Part shown: piece by piece, positions 27,214-34,843 of the stretch | Position numbering within the stretch: position 1 is the first letter of the stretch | Layout: each line of letters begins with the position of its first letter | NCBI RefSeq assembly: GCF_044923475.1 | Contig: NZ_CP137338.1 | Coordinates: 2,914,001 to 2,978,000 of the forward strand | Length of the DNA: 64,000 nucleotides | Origin: JAAURS01 sp044923475 | GTDB taxonomy: Bacteria; Cyanobacteriota; Cyanobacteriia; Thermosynechococcales; Thermosynechococcaceae | Reading direction: 5' to 3' | Position numbers and translations under genes: made by a program | Notes under the pieces: model-generated | The model's database searches: none | The model's input: only the letters and a program-made list of their open reading frames with translations | What the model was told of the DNA's origin: nothing

Positions 27214-29739
27214 CTATTTAGCACCAAACCCCATTCCCTGTGGTTTTGATTTCTTTTTTCTCTTTTTATTATATTTTTCACAAAGTGTCTTGGTTTTTAT
27301 AAGGTTTTCACTTATTTGTGCAGATTGAGGATGTGTATCCCCGTACTCCGTAGCAAAAATCTGAAAAGCTTCCTCAAAAAAAGATTTGGCTTTGCTAATT
27401 TCTTTTGACTCGTAGTAAAGATGAGCTAAGTTATTTAAGCCTATAGCAACTTCAATGCTTCTATCTCCAAATATATTTCTCTTTATTTGAATTGATTCAA
27501 AATAAACATTTTCTGCTTGTTTATATTCTTTTGTTTTGACGTATAAACCTGCAAGATTATTTAAATATACTGCAATATCTTTGTGCTCAGATTTATAATA
27601 TTTTCTAGCTACTTCAATGACCTGTTTTAAGTATTTCTCAGATTTAAAATAATCCTTTAGCTTCTTATATATTTCACCGAGCAAATTCAATAGGTCGCTA
27701 TTGTTTACGTGTTCGTGATCTTGACTAATTTCAAGTGCTCTGTGTAGTGTTTTCTTTGCCTCTAAATAATTATCTTCTTCTTCAAGACAAGCTGCTAAAT
27801 TAGTTAAAGAGTAAACAACATCGGGGTGCCGCTCGCCAAGATAAGATTCATTCATCTGGAGAGACTGAAGAAAATTTGTCTTCGCATCATCAATACGACC
27901 TTGCCTTAGATACGCGATACCAAGATTCTCAATACACGTTGCAATTAATCTATTTTCATTGGGAAATAGTTCCAGAATTTTGAGAGCTTCTTTAAGCTTA
28001 GACTCAGCTTCTTCGTGACGATTTATTTCGTTGTATATTCTCCCTATATTATTTAAACTTAAGGCAATATCAGGTTGGCTTTGATAAAAATTTTGTGTTC
28101 TATCTGTAAGAACTATTTGATGTAAATCTAGAGCTTTCTGATATCTGCCTTTATTAAGATATATTTGTGCTAGATTATTGAGTATCTTATTGTTTCCTTC
28201 TTTGAGTCTTGGATCATCTTTGCTTAACTCATATGCTTTAATGAAGTTTGATTCAGCTTCTTCAAGATGACCTTGAGTAATATTTTGAATTGCAAGATTA
28301 TTCAAGCTCATTGCGTATGCTAGGCTTTCTTCTCCACATTTAACATTAATACTCTCTATACAACGCCTTGCCCATTTTTCTGCGATCGCAAATAGCCCCT
28401 TCCCTGCATAGAATCTCGATAATCCATTATAAGGCCAGATTAAATCATCTTCGTCAAGCTCATAAACCCAATGTATTGCTAGTTCTTCAATATGGGTAAT
28501 TGATGACTCAATATCAGTTATCTCTTGAGCTGATGGTGTTTCCTGAATACTTTCTGAGATTTTAACCAAAGTTTTAAAAAAAGAAGTTTTCAGATGGCTT
28601 GTTTGTTGAGAATATGATTGCAATTTAAATCGGAAATACTCCTGGACAATCTGATGAAGCTGATAGGTGCCTTCCCCAACTCGCTTGATTAGAGAGCGAT
28701 CGCGTAACCCTTTATCCCGCCAATCTTCCAGATCGTCGGAATCAACCTCAGGAAAGCACGGCTCCACAAGGCTCCAAGGAATCGGAGCCACAGCAAACAT
28801 TCCCAGCAAACAGGCTAAATCCTGTTCGGGTTGGGATAATTCAGCCCAGCTCAATTCCAAGGCCGCTGCAACCCCAAGTGTAGCCGTCATTCCAGACTCG
28901 GTTTCAATTAAGGCTTTCGCGGCAAGTCGTTTCGACTCCAGACGTTCGAGGAGTTTGGCGATCGCCCAATCCGGTTTCCCCACCAAAAACCGTCCCAATA
29001 GCTCCAGACCCAGGGGCAAATTCCCCACCCATTTGCAAAGTGCCTGGGCATCCTCCTGCTGCGCCTCAATCCGTTCATCCCCCACGATGGACTTCAGAAG
29101 GGCGATCGCAGCTTCATCACTCAGTTCTTCGATGTTGATAGTAGTAACAGAAGCACCAAAATTCTGCCGGGTGGTGATCAGGACTTTGAAGCGAGGGTCA
29201 GGCGGCGGAAGATAGAGGGCGATCGCATTGTAGTCTGTCACATCATCCAGGACGATCAGGGCATTTCCTGCTGGCCAGCGCTGCCAAATGAGATCCACCT
29301 GTTCCTTGGCTTCCAGGTCATCGGGAATCGCGAGCAGTAGTTTCGTTTTGGCAAAACTGACAATCTGAGTTGCAATTTCTTGGGCGCGACAAGTGAGCCA
29401 GCAAAAGCCAGCCGGATAGGTCTGGTGCTGGAGCTGCGCGATCGCATACTGTAGCGCTAGCTCTGTCTTGCCAATGCCGCCCATACCTGCGATCGCGGTG
29501 ATGGCAATGCGATCGTTTTGCTGGAGTTGGGCGTGGAGGTCGATGAGTTTTTGGTCGCGACCCACAAATTGGACGACTCCACTGCGGGGAAGGTTTGAAG
29601 GCGTACCAGTAGGCTTCTGTATGGGTGGAGTGAAGCTCACAGTTCCACCTAGCATCTGACCAATCACCAAGTTGCGATCGCCCGTCACATCCTGCTGAAT
29701 CTGCGGATCCGAGTCTGGGGTAAGCGAAGTATCCGGCAT
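27214..29739 (-). CDS. NB-ARC/TPR STAND ATPase with an N-terminal amyloid-like motif
   Basis: 841 residues. Residues 19-32 read TGDRNLVIGQMLGG, nearly the motif found at the C-terminus of the neighbouring small protein. An NB-ARC NTPase follows: FVGRD (58-62), P-loop GMGGIGKT (85-92), Walker B ALIVLDDV (~165) and the GNLPLGLELLG switch motif. A winged-helix-like region and about eight TPRs run from ~450 to 820, each with the LNNLA-x3 pattern. STAND proteins of this kind sense a ligand through the repeats and oligomerise to trigger an effector. The ATG at 29739 follows AAGGAG at 8 nt; a TTG at 29742 is an alternative. It lies 12 bp after the split effector gene, in the same operon. A short basic KKRKKKSK tail ends the protein. 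Confidence 0.85.
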   Translation of the reverse strand: MPDTSLTPDSDPQIQQDVTGDRNLVIGQMLGGTVSFTPPIQKPTGTPSNLPRSGVVQFVGRDQKLIDLHAQLQQNDRIAITAIAGMGGIGKTELALQYAIAQLQHQTYPAGFCWLTCRAQEIATQIVSFAKTKLLLAIPDDLEAKEQVDLIWQRWPAGNALIVLDDVTDYNAIALYLPPPDPRFKVLITTRQNFGASVTTINIEELSDEAAIALLKSIVGDERIEAQQEDAQALCKWVGNLPLGLELLGRFLVGKPDWAIAKLLERLESKRLAAKALIETESGMTATLGVAAALELSWAELSQPEQDLACLLGMFAVAPIPWSLVEPCFPEVDSDDLEDWRDKGLRDRSLIKRVGEGTYQLHQIVQEYFRFKLQSYSQQTSHLKTSFFKTLVKISESIQETPSAQEITDIESSITHIEELAIHWVYELDEDDLIWPYNGLSRFYAGKGLFAIAEKWARRCIESINVKCGEESLAYAMSLNNLAIQNITQGHLEEAESNFIKAYELSKDDPRLKEGNNKILNNLAQIYLNKGRYQKALDLHQIVLTDRTQNFYQSQPDIALSLNNIGRIYNEINRHEEAESKLKEALKILELFPNENRLIATCIENLGIAYLRQGRIDDAKTNFLQSLQMNESYLGERHPDVVYSLTNLAACLEEEDNYLEAKKTLHRALEISQDHEHVNNSDLLNLLGEIYKKLKDYFKSEKYLKQVIEVARKYYKSEHKDIAVYLNNLAGLYVKTKEYKQAENVYFESIQIKRNIFGDRSIEVAIGLNNLAHLYYESKEISKAKSFFEEAFQIFATEYGDTHPQSAQISENLIKTKTLCEKYNKKRKKKSKPQGMGFGAK

Positions 29740-29751
29740 CAATGTAACTCC

Positions 29752-30041
29752 TTATCCATTGGTTACATTGCTCTCAACATTACCAAAGACCTGTCCCCCA
29801 GTCACTTGACCGATGACTTGATTCCGATCGCCCGTTACGTTTTGAACAATTTGAGTACCAGGGGTTCCATCCGCACCATCCTCTTGGAGAATCTGTGCGA
29901 TCGCATTAGTCAAAGCTTCATCTTGGGCTAACAATTTCTTGAGCTGCACTCTCAGAACAACCTGTAAATCTTCATCTTCTGGCGCATTTGCGACATCTAC
30001 CGCAGCTTCTTTAGCTGTTTCTTTCGCCTCTATTTTAGCTT
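29752..30041 (-). pseudogene. Bell-like effector gene, 3' part (gene split by TnpB element)
   Basis: This is the C-terminal 96 codons of a small helical protein: QAKIEAKETAKEAAVDVA, then EDEDLQVVLRVQLKKLLAQD, then a linker and the motif TGDRNQVIGQVTGG, ending VFGNVESNVTNG. The motif almost matches residues 19-32 of the NB-ARC protein encoded 12 bp downstream. The 5' part of the gene is at 31456-31621. Removing 30042-31455 joins Leu55 (TTA) to the CAA GCT AAA codons exactly in frame, for a 151-residue protein. C-terminal amyloid motifs on small effectors, matched by N-terminal motifs on adjacent NLRs, are the hallmark of bacterial amyloid signalling. Confidence 0.75.
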
Positions 30042-31455
30042 GTAGGCGGGAAGCCCCGCGCTCTACCTGTATCCAGGCGAGCGACGGGATGAGAGACGCG
30101 TGAGTCGAGGTACGTTGCCTGAGCAATGCCGGAGGCGAGAGAAGGTAACAGTGCCGAGACGAACAAATAATGTCTCGCAAAATCACTTATTTTTATATTA
30201 TCGCAATTTAATGAGTGTGATAATATGTGAATATGTTGAAAGCAGTGAAGATCAGGCTTTATCCCACAGATGCACAGCAAGCTCATTTGGCTCAAGCCTT
30301 TGGGTGTGTTCGTTGGGTCTGGAACCAGTCTCTTGCAGTCATATCCTTGACCTATAAAGAGACGGGGAAAGGGGTTTCTGCCTTTGACATGAAGAAACAA
30401 ATTCCGTTGTGGAAGGCTGAGCATGATTGGTTGAAAACTTGTTATTCTCAATGTCTTCAGCAATCCGTTTTGAATTTGTCTCAGGCATTCATCAACTTCT
30501 TTGATGGTCGAGCCCAATACCCAACCTTCAAAAGTAAGTTTGATCGTCAATCCCTGCAATATCCCGCAAATGTCAAAGTGCTCAGCCAAACTGAAATTAA
30601 GTTTCCTGGAAATCTAGGGACTGTAAAGGCTAAGGTGCATCGCGATGTTTCCGGGAAGCTGAGAACGGTGACGATATCCAGAATGCCAGATGGTCGCTAT
30701 TACGCTTCTCTATTGGTTGAGGATGGCATTGAAAAGCCAGAACCCAGTAGTGAAGGGAAGGCGATTGGGATTGATTTGGGGTTAATTGATTTTGCTGTCA
30801 CATCAGACGGCTCAAAATATCAGAATCCCAGGCATCTGCAAAAACATGAGCGCAACTTAAAACGTAAACAGCGCAAACTATCCCGTAAAAAGGATAAAAC
30901 CACGAACAAGCGGCGCAAAGCAAAACTTGCAGTGGCAAAAGTGCATTCTAAAATTGCGAGAGTGCGCGCTGATTTTCTACACAAGCTGTCCCGTAAGACA
31001 GTGAACGAGAACCAAGTTATTGTTGTAGAAAACCTGGCAGTCAAAAATATGGTCCAAAATCACAATCTTGCTAAAGCAATCAGCGATGCAGGTTGGGCGA
31101 CATTTTGTACCATGCTCAAATACAAGGCTGAATTTGACGGAAAAATCTACCTAGAGATTGGGCGATTTTTCCCATCGTCACACTTGTGTCATTTGACGTT
31201 GCTGCCAGTTCCAAAGATGGATTTGTCTGTTCGGTCGTTTGAATGCCCTTATTGTCATGAGCGTCATGACCGAGATGTGAATGCAGCCATCAATATCAGA
31301 AATGAAGGCTTACGGATCTTGGCGTTGGGAATCAGCGCTACTGCCCAAGGACGCGATGTAAGACCAAAGCGGTATGGACGCAAATCCACTACTGTCGAGG
31401 CTGTTGCGGTTGAGCTGGGAAGCCCGCGTTCTACCTGTACTCAGGTGAACGTCGG
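30042..31455 (+). mobile_element. IS200/IS605-type TnpB-only element
   Basis: A 1414-bp element carrying tnpB alone. Both ends hold similar sequence in direct orientation: GGGAAGCCCCGCGCTCTACC near 30048 and GGGAAGCCCGCGTTCTACC near 31418, each followed by a small CCTG/CAGG hairpin. Subterminal hairpins in direct orientation fit the single-strand transposition of this superfamily. There is no target duplication. GTA occurs at both junctions, so the ends could equally be 30045-31458. No TnpA transposase is present, so movement would need one in trans. A guide (omega/reRNA) would be expected from the right end, reading into host sequence beyond 31458. Confidence 0.8.
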
Positions 31456-31459
31456 GTAA
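30233..31459 (+). CDS. tnpB: TnpB RNA-guided nuclease of the IS605 superfamily
   Basis: 408 residues. The start region MLKAVKIRLYPTDAQQ with AFGCVRWVWNQSL is typical. The RuvC-like nuclease is complete: first Asp in IGIDLGLIDFAV, Glu in VVENLAVKNM, last Asp in HDRDVNAAINI. The zinc-finger region keeps one CxxC (ECPYC); the first pair is reduced to LCHLTLLPV, which may be usual in this subgroup. TnpB proteins use an RNA from the element's right end to cut DNA at empty donor sites, which keeps the element in place. The ATG at 30233 is preferred over the GTG at 30227. The stop lies at or just past the element end, so coding and guide-scaffold sequence overlap. Confidence 0.85.
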   Translation: MLKAVKIRLYPTDAQQAHLAQAFGCVRWVWNQSLAVISLTYKETGKGVSAFDMKKQIPLWKAEHDWLKTCYSQCLQQSVLNLSQAFINFFDGRAQYPTFKSKFDRQSLQYPANVKVLSQTEIKFPGNLGTVKAKVHRDVSGKLRTVTISRMPDGRYYASLLVEDGIEKPEPSSEGKAIGIDLGLIDFAVTSDGSKYQNPRHLQKHERNLKRKQRKLSRKKDKTTNKRRKAKLAVAKVHSKIARVRADFLHKLSRKTVNENQVIVVENLAVKNMVQNHNLAKAISDAGWATFCTMLKYKAEFDGKIYLEIGRFFPSSHLCHLTLLPVPKMDLSVRSFECPYCHERHDRDVNAAINIRNEGLRILALGISATAQGRDVRPKRYGRKSTTVEAVAVELGSPRSTCTQVNVG

Positions 31460-31621
31460 TTCACGACTTAGTTTTTCCCAAACTGCCTGAGCTTTACTCC
31501 AAGACGCCTCACCAAATTTCCCCGCAGCGGTTTCTGTCGCTTTCTCTACAGCCTTGCCGCCCAGCTTGAGCAAGAATGGTAGAAATGGACTCAGAAAGGC
31601 AGTTAGCGTGGCAATTTCCAT
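31456..31621 (-). pseudogene. Bell-like effector gene, 5' part (gene split by TnpB element)
   Basis: The first 55 codons of the split effector: a hydrophobic helix (TLTAFLSPFLPFLLKLGG), then amphipathic helices (KAVEKATETAAGKFGEASW, SKAQAVWEKLSREL). This resembles Bell-type domains, the bacterial counterparts of fungal HeLo-like pore-forming cell-death domains, encoded beside NLRs. Membrane disruption is the inferred role. With the TnpB element present, the frame runs from Leu55 into element sequence (PDVHLSTGRTR and on) and stops at 31310. The truncated product lacks the amyloid motif and probably cannot be recruited by the NB-ARC partner. Confidence 0.7.
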
Positions 31622-31909
31622 AATCTTTAAAACTAACCAGGTCGTAATTCGTAAACTGACCCAAGCACCCGATTCAAACTCCCCTCAGCAACCAATATAA
31701 AACGATACCTGGCGATCGCCCCTGCTTTCGCTGCCAAATCTTCACCTCAGAACTTCCACCCTCACCTGAAATTATTCTGCTTAGCCTCAAGCATTCCGGT
31801 CCACAACAGTTTTGTTAAATCGGATGATTTGCGGGAGTGGCACAGTAGCTGAAAGGGCGATCGCAACTTCATGATTCAACCTTCAACGAATCTAGCTCAA
31901 GTCCTTAAG

Positions 31910-32137
31910 CTAGGCTGCCGCGCTCTCAATCCAATCAAAAATTTGGCCCAATTTTTCCAGATCGACAAGCCCATGATTCCACAGCAAAATCGGCAGCTCG
32001 GTCACGCTCGGCTCATGTGCTCGATTGACTAAGGCTATCTCCGTGTCCGAGATTCCCAGCTCTTGCTGTAAATATTCGATAAAGCGCGACCTATTCAATG
32101 GCTTGTATTCGTTTTGGTTTTGTAATAGAGTGCCCAT
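31910..32137 (-). CDS. DUF2949 family protein
   Basis: 75 residues matching the small cyanobacterial DUF2949 family: FIEYLQQELGISDTEIALVNR, then ELPILLWNHGLVDLEKLGQIFDWIE. The helices and the LPILLW-x-HGLV core are characteristic. The function is unknown; the family is almost confined to cyanobacteria. It stands alone, with gaps of about 180-290 bp on both sides in which I see nothing else. Confidence 0.8.
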   Translation of the reverse strand: MGTLLQNQNEYKPLNRSRFIEYLQQELGISDTEIALVNRAHEPSVTELPILLWNHGLVDLEKLGQIFDWIESAAA

Positions 32138-32315
32138 ACCTTATACCATCTGGCTAATCACATTCCAAATTCTTCAGCTTTTGCGACTTTTGGTTCCTCT
32201 ACCTTTACATTGCCGTTACAAGTCTCTAATACCCTGCAATAGGACACCGCCTTAGTTCAAACCCTACTGCGGTATCCTTCGCTCGCGTAAACGACCCCGA
32301 TCGATGCCCTATCCT

Positions 32316-32561
32316 TTATCTCTCGCTCGTCGGTTGGAGACGCAGCAAGATCGATTGTGGTACAGGTCTCGACGTGGAGCTTCCCGTATTCGCTTTGATG
32401 GGTCGGGCCGGGCAGTAGGGACCGGATGCTTTTCCGTCATTTGGGCAACAAAAGCCGACTGGAGAATCTGGATGACACTGCGTTCCTTTGACGACATCCG
32501 CAAACGCTGGCGTTGTCAGGCTGGCGCTACAGACGAAAAAGGCTAGGGCTAAAGCTTTCAT
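32316..32561 (-). CDS. Small secreted Cys-rich protein, unknown
   Basis: 81 residues with a clear signal peptide (MKALALAFFVCSASLTTPAFA, cleavage before DVV). The mature N-terminal half has four Cys in CHPDSPVGFCCPNDGKASGPYC, suggesting two disulfides or a small metal site. The C-terminal half is Ser/Pro/Arg-rich and may be poorly ordered. AAGGAAT precedes the ATG. I do not recognise the family. Confidence 0.6.
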   Translation of the reverse strand: MKALALAFFVCSASLTTPAFADVVKGTQCHPDSPVGFCCPNDGKASGPYCPARPIKANTGSSTSRPVPQSILLRLQPTSER

Positions 32562-32852
32562 GGGATATTCCTTTCAATGAAGTTTATCCTTGTAGTATCG
32601 GAATTTACCTCGCTGTTGGCAGTGACGCACGCACGCCCGTTCCGGCGATCGCATCACAAGCATTGGGCGATCGCGATAACAATTACAACGACTTGCCCCC
32701 ATTTCAAGAGTGCCAATTTCTTGTCCTTGAAGAAGGTTTTTCCGAGACGATTTGCCTCGCTGCCCCATATTTTAGCCGTCAGCATACCCTCAATACCGGA
32801 TAAAATTGCAGTGTGTTTAGCGCTGACTCAGACGTCCGGCAGGAGGTATTTT

Positions 32853-33620
32853 ATGCACTCAGAGATCCCTGGCATTGTTACTGCTGTCGCCCTGTTCCTC
32901 CTGTTAGAGCCAGCCGTCATTTTTCTTAATTTCGCACCCTGGTTCCTGAATCCGAACCATCCGACCCCACCTCGACCGGAGCGTTTCTTTCAAGCCTCTA
33001 TCCACTCTTTCCTCGCGATGGTCGTAACGGGGGCGATTCTAACCACCTTCTTTTCCGGCATCGACTACGCCCATACGCCACTCATCGATTGGTATGGGTA
33101 CAACAATATCTGCATCGTATTCGACACCAAACCCTCTACCTATATTTCTCCGGTGTACTGGTTCTTCGTGGGTTATTTGCTCGTGCGCTATGCCATCGAG
33201 GATACAAAGCGGGTGGTGCAATTAACTGGCATTGGGCCTGCTGTCAAGGCTATTTCCTACGCAGCAAATGTCATCCTGGTTCTGGTTGCAGCCTTTTTCT
33301 CGCTTTGCCTCGCGATTGGCCCCGGCGACAACATGATTGCCCATACGGTTCCCTTCGTGGCTCTGGTCTTAGCTTTCCCATTTGTCTTCGTCATGCATTG
33401 CCTGCAATGCGAGGAGCGCTCCAATTGGTACGTCACTGCCGTTACGGCATTCGTCGTCCTCTCTCTGCTCAACGCCGCATTCATCTCGATCGCCCTGATA
33501 ACGCACGCTCACCTGCCAGTGAGTATCGCGCAGACGGTAGACATTCTCTGGTTATTATTTGCAATCCCCGCTCCATTTCTGATGCCGCCTCCAAAACTGA
33601 CGTCTGCTGGTGCTGCCTAA
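32853..33620 (+). CDS. Polytopic membrane protein, unknown
   Basis: 255 residues with about six transmembrane segments (near 8-28, 48-68, 99-112, 130-155, 160-180 and 193-245). Between helices 2 and 3 lies the exposed loop GIDYAHTPLIDWYGYNNICI. The start is the ATG at 32853 with AGGAGG six bases upstream; a longer in-frame start at 32577 would add 92 implausible residues. I do not recognise the family. It is convergent with the next membrane protein gene. The ~290 bp before it show no gene. Confidence 0.65.
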   Translation: MHSEIPGIVTAVALFLLLEPAVIFLNFAPWFLNPNHPTPPRPERFFQASIHSFLAMVVTGAILTTFFSGIDYAHTPLIDWYGYNNICIVFDTKPSTYISPVYWFFVGYLLVRYAIEDTKRVVQLTGIGPAVKAISYAANVILVLVAAFFSLCLAIGPGDNMIAHTVPFVALVLAFPFVFVMHCLQCEERSNWYVTAVTAFVVLSLLNAAFISIALITHAHLPVSIAQTVDILWLLFAIPAPFLMPPPKLTSAGAA

Positions 33621-33693
33621 CAACGCTAACACCGCGATCGTCTAGGGAGCGCGAGAACGTCTAGATAACTTCAATTGAAAGCTCAACAACACT

Positions 33694-34110
33694 TCAGGGG
33701 GTCACAACCTTGCGCTGACGTTGAAGCATCGTTCCGAGCAATTCCACGAGAACCGCGAATCCATTTTTGAGGAGGAGGAACAACCCTGTAAAGATACAAC
33801 TGGTAAAGAGCAGCCCCACGGTCTCCAAGCCTTTAGACTTAAAGCTGACCACCTGCCGAGGCATGAGCGACATGACGCTCAAGATCAGGGTGTTTGCAAT
33901 CAACGCACCCATCAATAAATAACCAGCACCCATCGCAACCCAGGACCCCTTCAAAACAAAGGGATGAATGAATAACAGACAGGCAATGACCCAACCTAAA
34001 CTAAACGGCGACAGCCATCGGCAGAGAGATAGGTCCTTTGTGGAACTCTGAAGCATGTAGACGCTGGCGACGATGACAGCAATCCAAGTGGGGCTATCGG
34101 CTTCAAACAT
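33694..34110 (-). CDS. Small four-helix membrane protein, unknown
   Basis: 138 residues from the ATG at 34110, which has GAGGAG upstream; 17 more residues are possible from 34161. Hydrophobic segments lie near residues 9-24, 37-50, 55-75 and 92-115. The C-terminus is basic (LQRQRKVVTP). No family is recognised. The gene faces the 32853 membrane-protein gene tail to tail. Confidence 0.6.
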   Translation of the reverse strand: MFEADSPTWIAVIVASVYMLQSSTKDLSLCRWLSPFSLGWVIACLLFIHPFVLKGSWVAMGAGYLLMGALIANTLILSVMSLMPRQVVSFKSKGLETVGLLFTSCIFTGLFLLLKNGFAVLVELLGTMLQRQRKVVTP

Positions 34111-34202
34111 GGTTGTCTTACTCCTCAGCACTGTCGATAGCCTACCTGTCTGTTCATACATGTCAAGTTTATTTTGTTGATATTTACAATACTTAGTATT
34201 GT

Positions 34203-34523
34203 CTAGCGATGTCCCTGAGGTCCGAACTCGATCGCTTGCGTCTCTTCTTCAACGAAAATTTCGGATTCAGCTGGAAGGTAGTAGAAATCTCCAGCAGAAA
34301 TAATTTCTTCGCGGTCGGCGTATCGCACCCTTATCCGACCTTTGAGCATGAATCCCCAGTGCGGGCAACGCCAGCGATTGTCCGGCAATACAAGAAAAAG
34401 AAAGGCTGGGTTCGCGTTAGTGGAAATGGCATCCATCGTTCGCATGTTCTGCTCTTTGGTTTGAATCCTGGATGCGATGGAAGATTCTTGGAGGATCGGT
34501 AAAACTGGTTTTATACTTTGCAC
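34203..34523 (-). CDS. Small cupin-fold protein
   Basis: 106 residues. The core CPHWGFMLKGRIRVRYADREE, IISAGDFYYLPAESEIFVEE, is a short cupin barrel: an HWG metal-site start, a GRIRVRY strand and a GDxYYLPA turn. Related proteins are often annotated as cupin-domain or anti-sigma ChrR-like proteins. The second-motif His ligand (usually PAGH) reads PAESE here, so metal binding may be weakened. The reaction is unknown. Confidence 0.6.
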   Translation of the reverse strand: MQSIKPVLPILQESSIASRIQTKEQNMRTMDAISTNANPAFLFLVLPDNRWRCPHWGFMLKGRIRVRYADREEIISAGDFYYLPAESEIFVEEETQAIEFGPQGHR

Positions 34524-34843
34524 GATCGATTTCCCCAGACGATATTTTGTAGAAATAGACGAACAGGTTCAAAAGCTACTTTTCGGAAAATAAATAAAGT
34601 GGCAGGTCGGACTCAAACAAAGCCAGGACGGCGCGGCCAAGGTCGATCGAGTCGTTACGCATTCCTGTAATGGGAGTATCATCCCGTTAAGAGTCGATGG
34701 GAGAAGTGATGGGTTTTGCATTAAAAGCCCGATCGTCGAGCTCTTTCAAGGTGACATCGATCGCTGGAATCTGAGAAAAGCAATAAAGATGTACGGAAAT
34801 CGGTAGGATAGGAAGATAAAACTCTGGCTGAAGCGAACAAAGA
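34524..34843. other. Non-coding gap with a possible 28-codon remnant
   Basis: No full gene. On the minus strand from about 34660 to 34573 an open stretch reads MRNDSIDLGRAVLALFESD, then LPLYLFSEK and a stop. It looks coding in composition but is too short to assign and may be a gene fragment. Nothing else is recognised. Confidence 0.35.

Noticed and set aside
30035..30589. 184-codon minus-strand frame across the TnpB left end
   Set aside because: It is antisense to tnpB and crosses the element-host junction; it only shares the tail of the split effector in another frame.
30233..31459. Cas12-type CRISPR nuclease
   Set aside because: Length (~408), TnpB-type N-terminus and IS200/IS605-like ends identify TnpB; no CRISPR repeats occur.
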